12,684 nucleotides of DNA, from the NCBI GenBank assembly GCA_027056615.1, contig JALUKJ010000129.1, positions 1 to 12,684 of the forward strand. Reading direction: 5' to 3'. Under the pieces are notes generated by a model. It was not told the DNA's origin. It ran no database searches and worked only from the letters and a program-made list of their open reading frames with translations. Position numbers and translations under genes: made by a program. Origin of the DNA: Campylobacteraceae bacterium (GTDB lineage Bacteria; Campylobacterota; Campylobacteria; Campylobacterales; Sulfurovaceae). Of the stretch, positions 7,214 through 12,684 are shown one piece after another. Numbering within the stretch: the stretch's first letter is position 1; the number at the start of each line of letters is the position of its first letter.

Positions 7214-7246
7214 AATATCTCTTTTACTTTTATTCTTTTTGAAATT

Positions 7247-7486
7247 GGCGAGGCTAAAGCCATCGGTTCCCTATATACAATCTGCATTTTTGGAATCGGC
7301 GTGTTTACACCAATGCCAAGGAATTAAGGAATCAATGTCTGAAATCTGTAGGTTCGATTTTATCGAACGTCAAAACCAAATACCATAAATAAAATAATAT
7401 TTATAGAAATTTAATTTTAATATCACGTTCGATGAAATCGAACCTACAGTATTTGGGCTTAATTTAATGGCATTGGTGTTTACACC
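7247..7486. repeat. composite inverted repeat with outer GGTGTAAACACC-type hairpins
   Basis: Most of the 277-base gap between the phosphorylase gene and rlmN is repeat. ACACCAATGCCA (7307-7318) is perfectly inverted at 7468-7479. Each copy adjoins a small palindrome: GTGTTTACAC at 7301-7310 and GGTGTTTACACC at 7475-7486. AATTAAG (7322-7328) also has its inverse, CTTAATT (7458-7464), and the GTAG-hairpin pair (7348-7447) lies inside. Further left, GGCTAAAGCC (7252-7261) has the same plan with a TAAA loop and a changed stem, and its flanks (GGCG before, CCATCGG after) resemble those of the 7301 copy. The whole could be a small nonautonomous element or a nest of two REP families. No open reading frame of note is present. 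Confidence 0.65.
7348..7447. repeat. inverted pair of REP-like GTAG hairpins (BIME-like element B)
   Basis: The plus-strand copy is GTAG (7348-7351), GTTCGAT, TTT, ATCGAAC (to 7368). The minus-strand copy is GTAG (7447-7444), GTTCGAT, TTC, ATCGAAC (to 7427). Both stems are perfect over seven bases. The first is followed by GTCAAAACCAAAT (7369-7381), identical to the flank in the element at 5958-6038. The second has TATCAC (7421-7426) on its inner side, matching TATAACAC there. An AT-rich spacer lies between. A GTAG at the 5' foot of a hairpin is the hallmark of REP sequences processed by RAYT-type transposases. Confidence 0.8.
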
Positions 7487-7490
7487 CAAA

Positions 7491-8021
7491 TTATTGATTC
7501 ATTGGCTCTTTAATATAAGCTGTCAATCGTGCCATTGCTTCTTTATGATTGGTCATAAAATCTCGGTGTGCATTTTCATTACAGTAATTTGTCACAATAA
7601 AGAGTCCTGCTACAGGAATGTTAAACTCTTTGGCAACTCTTAACACAGCAAAGAACTCCATATTTTCAAGGCTTATACCTTTAGCTAAATAATGTTTTGA
7701 CAAGTTTCTATCTGTTGTAATATAATTTGATGAGTTTACAATTGTTTCACGTGAAACCTCTTGGGCAACTGAAATCATATTGTCAATCGGAGTGTAAGCC
7801 TTGGCATTAAAAAAACTATTTTCAATATTGGTTGCCGTTTTAGATTGGACAATGTCAAAAACATTATGTTTACCATACGACCCTGCTGTTCCTACAAACA
7901 TTAAAAAAGGTGGTGTTTTATTTTCTAAATAACGTGACAAGTTGATTGCCATGTCAACCATGCCAATTCCCATAGGTTTAGCAAAATCAAATGTTTCACT
8001 CTCTCCTGCACAGATAAACAT
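7491..8021 (-). CDS. nucleoside phosphorylase-family protein (purine-nucleoside phosphorylase-like)
   Basis: Probably cleaves a purine nucleoside or related N-glycoside for salvage. The exact substrate cannot be told from sequence. The 176 residues show the PNP/UDP phosphorylase core: MFVGTAGSYG (about 41-50, phosphate- and ribose-binding glycine region) and LENMEFFAVLRVAKEF (about 117-132), where the M-E pair matches the ribose-contacting Met-Glu of the family. Usual members are about 230-240 residues, so this is a short version. The start MFICAGE follows the hisF stop by two bases (TAGTTATG), which fits translational coupling, and no longer in-frame start is seen. A near-perfect parS site is embedded at 7743-7758 and encodes VSRET. 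MTA/SAH nucleosidase activity is an alternative but I see less support for it. Confidence 0.75.
   Translation of the reverse strand: MFICAGESETFDFAKPMGIGMVDMAINLSRYLENKTPPFLMFVGTAGSYGKHNVFDIVQSKTATNIENSFFNAKAYTPIDNMISVAQEVSRETIVNSSNYITTDRNLSKHYLAKGISLENMEFFAVLRVAKEFNIPVAGLFIVTNYCNENAHRDFMTNHKEAMARLTAYIKEPMNQ
7743..7758. promoter_or_regulatory. parS-like ParB binding site (one mismatch)
   Basis: TGTTTCACGTGAAACC matches the parS consensus at 15 of 16 positions, only the last base differing. It lies inside the nucleoside phosphorylase gene, read there as VSRET, about 2 kb from the perfect site at 5705-5720. One-mismatch sites are commonly functional in species where ParB binding has been mapped. 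Confidence 0.82.
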
Positions 8022-8023
8022 AA

Positions 8024-8788
8024 CTATATTCTCACAGGGATATTGTTATCACGGAGGTAATGTTTTAAATCCATAATGTCTATCTCTCTAAAATGAAAGA
8101 TAGAAGCAGCCAATGCAGCATCTACATTTCCTTTTGTAAATGCCTCTTTTATATGCTCCATCGTTCCTGCTCCACCAGATGCAATAATAGGAATATTTAC
8201 AACTTCGGCTATTCGTGAATTTAAATCATTTGCAAATCCTGCTTTTGTGCCATCTGAATCCATAGACGTTATAAGCAGTTCCCCTGCTCCTCTGTTGTAA
8301 GACTCTTTTGCCCATTCTATAGCATCAATACCTGTGTCATTTCTTCCACCATGCGTAAAGATGTTCCATTTGTTTGGAGCTACTTTTTTTGCATCAATAG
8401 CCACCACAATACATTGAGAACCAAAACGTTTAGCACCTTCATTAATAAATTCAGGTCGTTTAATGGCTGCTGAGTTAATACTTACTTTATCACAACCTAC
8501 GTTTAAAAGTTTGTAGATGTCATTTAGTTCTCTGATTCCACCTCCAACTGTTAGTGGAATAAAAACCTCTTTTGCTACTTCTTTGACTACATCTACAATT
8601 GTAGCTCTTCCCTCATGGGTTGCACCAATATCTAAAAATGTAATTTCATCAGCACCTTCAATGTTGTAACGCTTTGCCACTTCTACAGGGTCACCTGCAT
8701 CTCTTAATCCTACAAAGTTTACACCTTTGACAACACGACCATTGTCTACGTCCAAACAAGGGATAATACGTTTTGCGAAATATTCCAT
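8024..8788 (-). CDS. hisF: imidazole glycerol phosphate synthase cyclase subunit HisF
   Basis: Uses ammonia delivered by the HisH glutaminase to convert PRFAR into imidazole glycerol phosphate and AICAR, a histidine-pathway step that also feeds purine synthesis. HisH is not in the window. The 254-residue (beta-alpha)8 barrel is full length. The two catalytic aspartates are D13 (CLDVD) and D132 (VAIDAKK). Phosphate-binding glycine loops are VGGGI (81-85) and ASGGAG in the C-terminal half. Start MEYFAKR has AAGGA at 8798-8794, five bases upstream. It is the first gene of a minus-strand run, with the phosphorylase gene starting two bases after its stop. A palindromic repeat lies in its presumed 5' leader. 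Confidence 0.96.
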   Translation of the reverse strand: MEYFAKRIIPCLDVDNGRVVKGVNFVGLRDAGDPVEVAKRYNIEGADEITFLDIGATHEGRATIVDVVKEVAKEVFIPLTVGGGIRELNDIYKLLNVGCDKVSINSAAIKRPEFINEGAKRFGSQCIVVAIDAKKVAPNKWNIFTHGGRNDTGIDAIEWAKESYNRGAGELLITSMDSDGTKAGFANDLNSRIAEVVNIPIIASGGAGTMEHIKEAFTKGNVDAALAASIFHFREIDIMDLKHYLRDNNIPVRI

Positions 8789-8809
8789 TTTGTTCCTTAC
8801 GACTTCAAG

Positions 8810-8838
8810 CTCGTTCCCATGCTCTGGGTGGGAACGAG
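8810..8838. repeat. strong GC-rich palindrome in the hisF leader
   Basis: CTCGTTCCCA (8810-8819) pairs perfectly with TGGGAACGAG (8829-8838) around a nine-base loop. Its GC content contrasts with the surrounding AT-rich DNA. Similar CGTTCCCA-loop-TGGGAACG palindromes are, from memory, dispersed repeats in many proteobacterial genomes, which would make this a third repeat family here. It lies 22 bases upstream of the hisF start and downstream of a candidate -10, so it would be transcribed as a leader hairpin. Confidence 0.7.
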
Positions 8839-8860
8839 AAAGAAGTATTTTTATGGTAGA

Positions 8861-8866
8861 ATTATA
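8861..8866 (-). promoter_or_regulatory. candidate -10 box for hisF
   Basis: The minus strand reads TATAAT at 8866-8861, about 73 bases before the hisF start. CTGACT lies 15 bases further upstream as a weak -35 candidate. Transcription from here would include the palindrome at 8810-8838. Confidence 0.4.
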
Positions 8867-8900
8867 ACCAACATTTTTTATAGTCAGAATGTATTCTTCC

Positions 8901-8906
8901 TATAAT
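8901..8906 (+). promoter_or_regulatory. candidate -10 box for rsmA-rnj
   Basis: A perfect TATAAT lies 31 bases before the rsmA ATG at 8938. The AT-rich run around 8871-8882 could take the place of a -35 box. It is back to back with the hisF -10 candidate. Confidence 0.45.
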
Positions 8907-8937
8907 AAAAGAATCCTATAAGTAAGAATTGTGTAAA

Positions 8938-9807
8938 ATGAACAAAATTGAAAATCTATCAGAGTTTGCCAACAAACGTTTTGGTCAAAACTTTTTAAAA
9001 AATGATGCAATAATAAAAAAAATCATCCAATCGATTCCCAATGATAACTTAAGAGTTGCAGAAATTGGGCCTGGCTTAGGTGATTTAACCAAAGAGTTAA
9101 TTTTAACTCGAAATGTCACAGCATTTGAGGTTGATAAAAGATTATGTGAGCATCTCCAAACAACATTTAGTGACGCACTCCACGCGGCGACATTAACGAT
9201 TAATTGTGGAGATGTGCTTGAGCGTTGGGGTGAGAACAGACTACTAGATGAAGATTATCATCTTGTAGCTAACTTACCTTATTATATTGCCACCAATATT
9301 ATCTTAAAAGCATTAAAAGATGAACATTGCCAATCAGTTTTGGTTATGGTTCAAAAAGAGGTTGCGAAGAAATTTTCAGCACAAGCAGGGGAAAAAGAAT
9401 TTTCAGGACTCTCTGTACTTACCCAAACAGTAGGGTTTGGGGAACTGCTTTTTGATGTGGGAGCAGAGAACTTTGTTCCTCCACCAAAAGTAACCTCTTC
9501 TATTCTTTTAATACGTAAAAAGCGTAGTGAAGACGATGAAAATTTTGAAACTTTTTTAAAGGTTGCGTTTAAACAACCTAGAAAAAAATTGGTCAAAAAT
9601 CTAAGCACTCACTACCCTAAAGATAAGATTGAAGCACTACTAAACGCATTAGAGTTATCTCTCTCTATTAGACCTCATGAAGCTGAGACATCTATTTATC
9701 ATCACTTATATAATGAATTAATCAAGGATAGTATAGATGGAAGAGAACAAACAACCAGAAAAAAATCAAAATCAAGAGAACGCAACGAAAAGCAATACTC
9801 AAAATAG
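8938..9807 (+). CDS. rsmA: 16S rRNA dimethyladenosine transferase RsmA (KsgA)
   Basis: Dimethylates two adjacent adenosines (A1518/A1519 in E. coli numbering) near the 3' end of 16S rRNA, a late checkpoint in 30S assembly. I start at ATG 8938 (MNKIENL). A TTG three codons upstream is possible but less likely. Motifs in the 289-residue protein are KRFGQNFLKN (13-22), the SAM-binding EIGPGLGDLT (42-51), acidic E64 (AFEVD), GDV (91-93) and the catalytic NLPYYI (112-117). The C-terminus runs 71 bases into rnj. The last 23 or so residues (RKKSKSRERNEK region) are very basic and lie beyond the usual end of the family, so they may be a by-product of the overlap. It is probably cotranscribed with rnj from a promoter near 8901. 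Confidence 0.95.
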   Translation: MNKIENLSEFANKRFGQNFLKNDAIIKKIIQSIPNDNLRVAEIGPGLGDLTKELILTRNVTAFEVDKRLCEHLQTTFSDALHAATLTINCGDVLERWGENRLLDEDYHLVANLPYYIATNIILKALKDEHCQSVLVMVQKEVAKKFSAQAGEKEFSGLSVLTQTVGFGELLFDVGAENFVPPPKVTSSILLIRKKRSEDDENFETFLKVAFKQPRKKLVKNLSTHYPKDKIEALLNALELSLSIRPHEAETSIYHHLYNELIKDSIDGREQTTRKKSKSRERNEKQYSK

Positions 9808-11902
9808 CACAAAAGCTAAACCAAGAAGAGACCGACCTGACCGTCCAAGACGTGCAGGTAACCCTCATAGACGACCAAAAACTTCTAGCCAATCTTCTAA
9901 TGGTAATGTAGTAAAAGAGACAACTGAAGTAAATGGAAATGTTCATACACCTACCAAAGAGGTAGATGGAAACAAAGAAAAACCTAAGCGTAATCCAAAC
10001 CATAAAAAACCTCAACATAAAAAGCCTGAGCATAAAAAAACTGAAAACAAAAATGCCAAGCCAAATGGTAACAAACCCAACCATAACAAAAATAAAAAAC
10101 CAAACCGTAACGGTGGAGGTGGAAGACGACCGAAAAAATTTGTTCCAGGACCAATGAGTGATGCAATGAAAGCTTCTATCTTGGAAAATATAGAAGTTAA
10201 TGATTTACGTATGAACCCATGGAAACAGATTAATATGGACAACAACAATAAAGTAAGATTTACCCCTCTAGGTGGTCTTGGTGAGATTGGTGGAAACATG
10301 GCTGTTATGGAAGATGATGAGTGTGCTTTTATTATTGATGTAGGAATGTCTTTCCCTGATGAGAGCATGCATGGTGTTGATATTTTAGTACCTGATTTTT
10401 CATATCTACATGCGATTAAAGATAAAATCGTAGCTGTTATTATTACCCATGCGCACGAAGACCACATTGGTGCTGTACCTTATCTATTTAAAGAGTTACA
10501 GTTTCCAATTTGGGGAACACCTCTTGCTTTAGCGATGATTGAAAATAAATTTCAAGAGCATGGTCTTATGGAATATGTAAATAAATTTAACTATGTTACA
10601 AAGAGAAAACAGTACCAAATTGGTAGCTTTAAAATTGAGTGGATGCACAATACACACTCTATTATAGATGCGTGTTCATTAGCAATTGAGTCAAAAGTAG
10701 GAACATTTATACATACTGCTGACTTTAAAATAGACCATACACCAATTGATAACCAAACTATGGATTTACAGCGTTATGCCTATTATGGAGCAAAAGGTGT
10801 TTTATGTCTCTTTTCAGATAGTACAAACTCACATAACTCTGGATTTACAAAATCTGAAGCAGTTGTAGGAAAAACATTTGATAGACTCTTTGCCTTAGCA
10901 ACAGGTCGAGTTATTATGTCAACATTCTCTTCTAATACACACCGTGTTTTCCAAGCAATGGAGCGAGGAATTGAAGCAGGACGAAAAATATGTGTGATTG
11001 GACGCTCAATGGAGCGAAATATTGAGACTACACGACGGCTAGGGTATGTTGACCTTGATGATAAATACTTTATTGAATCACATGAGATACCAAAGTACCC
11101 TGAGGAGAAACTACTTATTGTTACTACAGGTTCACAAGGGGAGATAATGGCTGCTCTTTCACGAATGGCAGCAAATGAACATCGTCATGTAAAGTTAAAA
11201 CCAAGTGATACTATTATTATCTCTGCTCATGCCATTCCTGGAAATGAGGGGTCTGTCTCTTCATTAATGAACAAGTTAGTAAAAGCAGGAGTTACGGTAA
11301 GATATAAAGATTTTGAAAATATTCATGTATCAGGTCACGCAGCTCAAGAGGAGCAAAAACTTATATTACGATTGGTTCAACCAAAATTTTTCTTACCTGT
11401 ACATGGTGAGTATAACCATATCTTTAAGCACTCTAAAACAGCCGTTGATTGTGGAGTAGACCCAAGAAATATTCTACTTATGAGTGATGGTGACCAAATT
11501 GAGATTACAACCAAATATCTTAAAAAAGTAAAAACAGTTAAAGCAGGTAAAAGTTATATTGATAATCAGAATAACAGAGAGATTAAATCTGATGTTGTAG
11601 AAGATAGACAAAAACTTTCACAAGATGGTATTGTTAATATTGCCATGCAAGTTAATAAGTCAACTAAAAAGTTAATAGGTAAAGCAGTAATTAACTCTAG
11701 TGGATTGGTTCCACAAAAAGAGAGTAAACGATTTGCTCATGAGATTGACAACATAATTGATACCTTCTTAACTAATGCAGAGGAGAAACAGTTAACTTCT
11801 GCTAATACTATTCAAAACGAAATAAATGGTATTGTTCGTAAATTTATTGTAAGAACAAAAAGACGTTATCCTATTATTAACACCGTTGTCTTCATGGCAT
11901 AA
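9737..11902 (+). CDS. rnj: ribonuclease J with long basic N-terminal extension
   Basis: Metallo-beta-lactamase/beta-CASP nuclease with 5'-to-3' exo- and endonuclease activity, the main mRNA-decay enzyme in Campylobacterota, which lack RNase E. In Helicobacter pylori it partners a DEAD-box helicase. Residues 1-140 are low-complexity, rich in K, N, P and R with HKKP-type repeats near 89-101 and a GGGGRR stretch, probably disordered and RNA- or protein-binding. The catalytic part has HAHEDH (H238, H240, D242, H243), H304 and H307 (HNTH), metal-bridging D329 (TADF), the beta-CASP segment with STFSSNTHRV (395-404), VSGHA (H534) and HGEYNH (H556). At 721 residues it is longer than Bacillus RNase J1 (about 555) because of the extension. 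The start overlaps rsmA by 71 bases and is supported by AAGGAT nearby upstream. Confidence 0.95.
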   Translation: MEENKQPEKNQNQENATKSNTQNSTKAKPRRDRPDRPRRAGNPHRRPKTSSQSSNGNVVKETTEVNGNVHTPTKEVDGNKEKPKRNPNHKKPQHKKPEHKKTENKNAKPNGNKPNHNKNKKPNRNGGGGRRPKKFVPGPMSDAMKASILENIEVNDLRMNPWKQINMDNNNKVRFTPLGGLGEIGGNMAVMEDDECAFIIDVGMSFPDESMHGVDILVPDFSYLHAIKDKIVAVIITHAHEDHIGAVPYLFKELQFPIWGTPLALAMIENKFQEHGLMEYVNKFNYVTKRKQYQIGSFKIEWMHNTHSIIDACSLAIESKVGTFIHTADFKIDHTPIDNQTMDLQRYAYYGAKGVLCLFSDSTNSHNSGFTKSEAVVGKTFDRLFALATGRVIMSTFSSNTHRVFQAMERGIEAGRKICVIGRSMERNIETTRRLGYVDLDDKYFIESHEIPKYPEEKLLIVTTGSQGEIMAALSRMAANEHRHVKLKPSDTIIISAHAIPGNEGSVSSLMNKLVKAGVTVRYKDFENIHVSGHAAQEEQKLILRLVQPKFFLPVHGEYNHIFKHSKTAVDCGVDPRNILLMSDGDQIEITTKYLKKVKTVKAGKSYIDNQNNREIKSDVVEDRQKLSQDGIVNIAMQVNKSTKKLIGKAVINSSGLVPQKESKRFAHEIDNIIDTFLTNAEEKQLTSANTIQNEINGIVRKFIVRTKRRYPIINTVVFMA

Positions 11903-11912
11903 AATTAAATCA

Positions 11913-11939
11913 TGTAGGTTTAATTTCATTGAACCTACA
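11913..11939. repeat. REP-like palindrome after rnj (element D)
   Basis: TGTAGGTTTAAT (11913-11924), loop TTC, ATTGAACCTACA (11928-11939) form a 12-base stem with one wobble. The core differs by two bases from the GTTCGAT, TTC, ATCGAAC hairpin at 7427-7447, so it belongs to the same family, but here both feet carry the GTAG/CTAC. It starts 11 bases after the rnj stop and no T-run follows directly, so it may stabilise the rnj mRNA end or act as a weak terminator. Confidence 0.7.
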
Positions 11940-12020
11940 AATTTAAAACTCTTTTAAATTTGTTATATTCTCCAAAATTATTTCATCAAAAAAGCTTATA
12001 TTAAGGAAATTTTATTTTTA

Positions 12021-12037
12021 AACTTATATAATAAGTT
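12021..12037 (+). promoter_or_regulatory. palindrome overlapping a TATAAT -10 box
   Basis: AACTTAT (12021-12027) and ATAAGTT (12031-12037) form a perfect inverted repeat with a three-base centre, and TATAAT (12027-12032) lies in the middle. A regulator bound here would block the promoter of the downstream gene. The ribosome binding site AAAGGAG is at 12038-12044. The short leader (about 10-15 bases) is unusual but workable. Confidence 0.4.
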
Positions 12038-12050
12038 AAAGGAGAATAAC

Positions 12051-12524
12051 ATGTTTGAAATTGTATCACAAATTTTTATCTACTTTATCTTGGTCGCACT
12101 GATTGGAGGGATTATTGGTTACCTTATTGGTCATGCTGGTTGTAGCAAGAAAAGTAGTAGTTGTAATGAAAAAACAAAGAGTACTCATGAGCTACATATT
12201 GATAAAAGAGAATCAAAGGAGGATGAAGGCTTAACAGTTATAAGTAGTAATTCAACCAATGAACCAAAAGAGGTTGGGAAGAAACCAACTTTACTTTTAG
12301 AACCAAGAGAAGATGGAAAAGATAACCTTCAACTAATCAAAGGTATTGGAAAAGTTTCAGAAAAATTCCTTAATGATATAGGTATCTACCATTTTGAGCA
12401 AATTGCTAAGTTAACCAAAGAAGAGGTTATATGGCTAAACAACTCTATGACTCTTTTTCAAGGTAAAATAGAACGTGAAGAGTGGGTTACACAAGCAAAA
12501 AAATTAGCACAAAATTCTAAGTAA
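12051..12524 (+). CDS. membrane-anchored helix-hairpin-helix domain protein
   Basis: The 157 residues have three parts. A single transmembrane helix (about 8-27, FIYFILVALIGGIIGYLIG) leads to two cysteines (C31, C38). A charged, probably flexible linker (about 40-88) follows. The C-terminal globular domain (about 91-153) has LIKGIGKVSEKFLNDIGIYHFEQIA written as a helix-hairpin-helix (LIKGIG, 95-100) and ends GKIEREEWVTQAKKL. This domain is known from the C-termini of some NuoE-like subunits and from many small uncharacterised proteobacterial proteins. Its role is not established, and DNA binding is only an inference from the fold. The start has a strong AAAGGAG six bases upstream and its own promoter with an overlapping palindrome. 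A hairpin terminator follows at 12536-12558, so it is a single-gene transcription unit. Confidence 0.75.
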   Translation: MFEIVSQIFIYFILVALIGGIIGYLIGHAGCSKKSSSCNEKTKSTHELHIDKRESKEDEGLTVISSNSTNEPKEVGKKPTLLLEPREDGKDNLQLIKGIGKVSEKFLNDIGIYHFEQIAKLTKEEVIWLNNSMTLFQGKIEREEWVTQAKKLAQNSK

Positions 12525-12535
12525 AAAACTTCATG

Positions 12536-12558
12536 AGAGAGCTAAAAAATAGCTCTCT
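12536..12558. terminator. bidirectional hairpin terminator
   Basis: AGAGAGCTA (12536-12544) pairs perfectly with TAGCTCTCT (12550-12558) around five adenines. It sits 12 bases after the HhH gene stop. On the minus strand the stem is followed by CATGAAGTTTTTTAC, a good T-run, so termination of the minus-strand gene is well supported. On the plus strand the tail TAATCTTCT is weaker. Confidence 0.75.
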
Positions 12559-12647
12559 TAATCTTCTACTCGTTTAATAGTAATTTCAACATTATTTAAA
12601 TTTTGATGTCTTCTCGTAAATAAAAATCGTAATAATTCTATGAACAT
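12558..12647 (-). CDS. small ORF, 29 residues, unknown function
   Basis: ATG at 12647-12645 has AAAGGA at 12658-12653, five bases upstream, the same spacing as nrdA, purB and hisF here. The product is MFIELLRFLFTRR followed by a polar stretch ending TIKRVED: a short amphipathic or hydrophobic start, then basic residues. It ends exactly at the bidirectional terminator, whose minus-strand T-run would end its transcript. No family is recognised. It could be a genuine small peptide gene or the last part of a longer transcript entering from outside the window. Confidence 0.4.
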   Translation of the reverse strand: MFIELLRFLFTRRHQNLNNVEITIKRVED

Positions 12648-12684
12648 AGTATTCCTTTATTAAATTAAAATTAATAAATAATTC

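Noticed and set aside
7301..7486. Repeat-rich gap considered as a CRISPR array
   Set aside because: The repeats are inverted palindromic arms, not regularly spaced direct repeats with unique spacers, and no cas genes are present.
9722..10467. Long open frames on the minus strand opposite the rnj 5' region
   Set aside because: They are antisense reflections of the A-rich low-complexity RNase J extension, without ribosome binding sites or recognisable domains.

Overview
The window looks like chromosomal DNA from a Campylobacterota (epsilonproteobacterial) genome. It is AT-rich. It has the long-tailed RNase J typical of that phylum, a purB-nrdA pair, an S4-domain RluA-type pseudouridine synthase, and rsmA running straight into rnj. 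From memory, Campylobacter jejuni keeps purB, nrdA and a pseudouridine synthase on one side of its origin, and rsmA and the RNase J gene on the other. Two ParB-binding parS sites inside coding regions (5705-5720, perfect; 7743-7758, one mismatch) fit an origin-proximal position. I cannot name the genus.

Layout. Positions 1-643 hold the 3' part of an IS4-family transposase cut by the window edge. A possible frame-shifted tail and about 290 bases of gene-poor DNA follow. nrdA (class Ia ribonucleotide reductase large chain) and purB (adenylosuccinate lyase) lie on the minus strand, purB upstream. An RluA-family pseudouridine synthase diverges from purB on the plus strand. It converges on a minus-strand cluster: hisF, a nucleoside phosphorylase, a repeat-filled gap, rlmN, and a 30-residue single-span membrane peptide coupled to the rlmN stop. 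Diverging from hisF, the plus strand carries rsmA and rnj, which overlap by 71 bases, and then a membrane-anchored helix-hairpin-helix protein. A hairpin terminator separates this last gene from a 29-codon minus-strand ORF at the right edge.

Functions. Most genes are housekeeping: deoxynucleotide and purine supply (nrdA, purB, the phosphorylase), rRNA modification (rluA family, rlmN, rsmA), RNA decay (rnj) and histidine synthesis (hisF).

The unusual content is between the genes. Several gaps hold REP-like elements: a GTAG-type tetranucleotide followed by a short hairpin, mostly in inverted pairs like BIMEs. Two pairs (5958-6038 and 7348-7447) keep the same inner flanks but have unrelated hairpin stems, each internally complementary. 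This covariation suggests that hairpin shape plus the flank is what is recognised. The 7348-7447 pair sits inside a larger inverted repeat ending in a second hairpin family. A third palindrome type lies upstream of hisF. No RAYT-type transposase gene is in the window to explain them.
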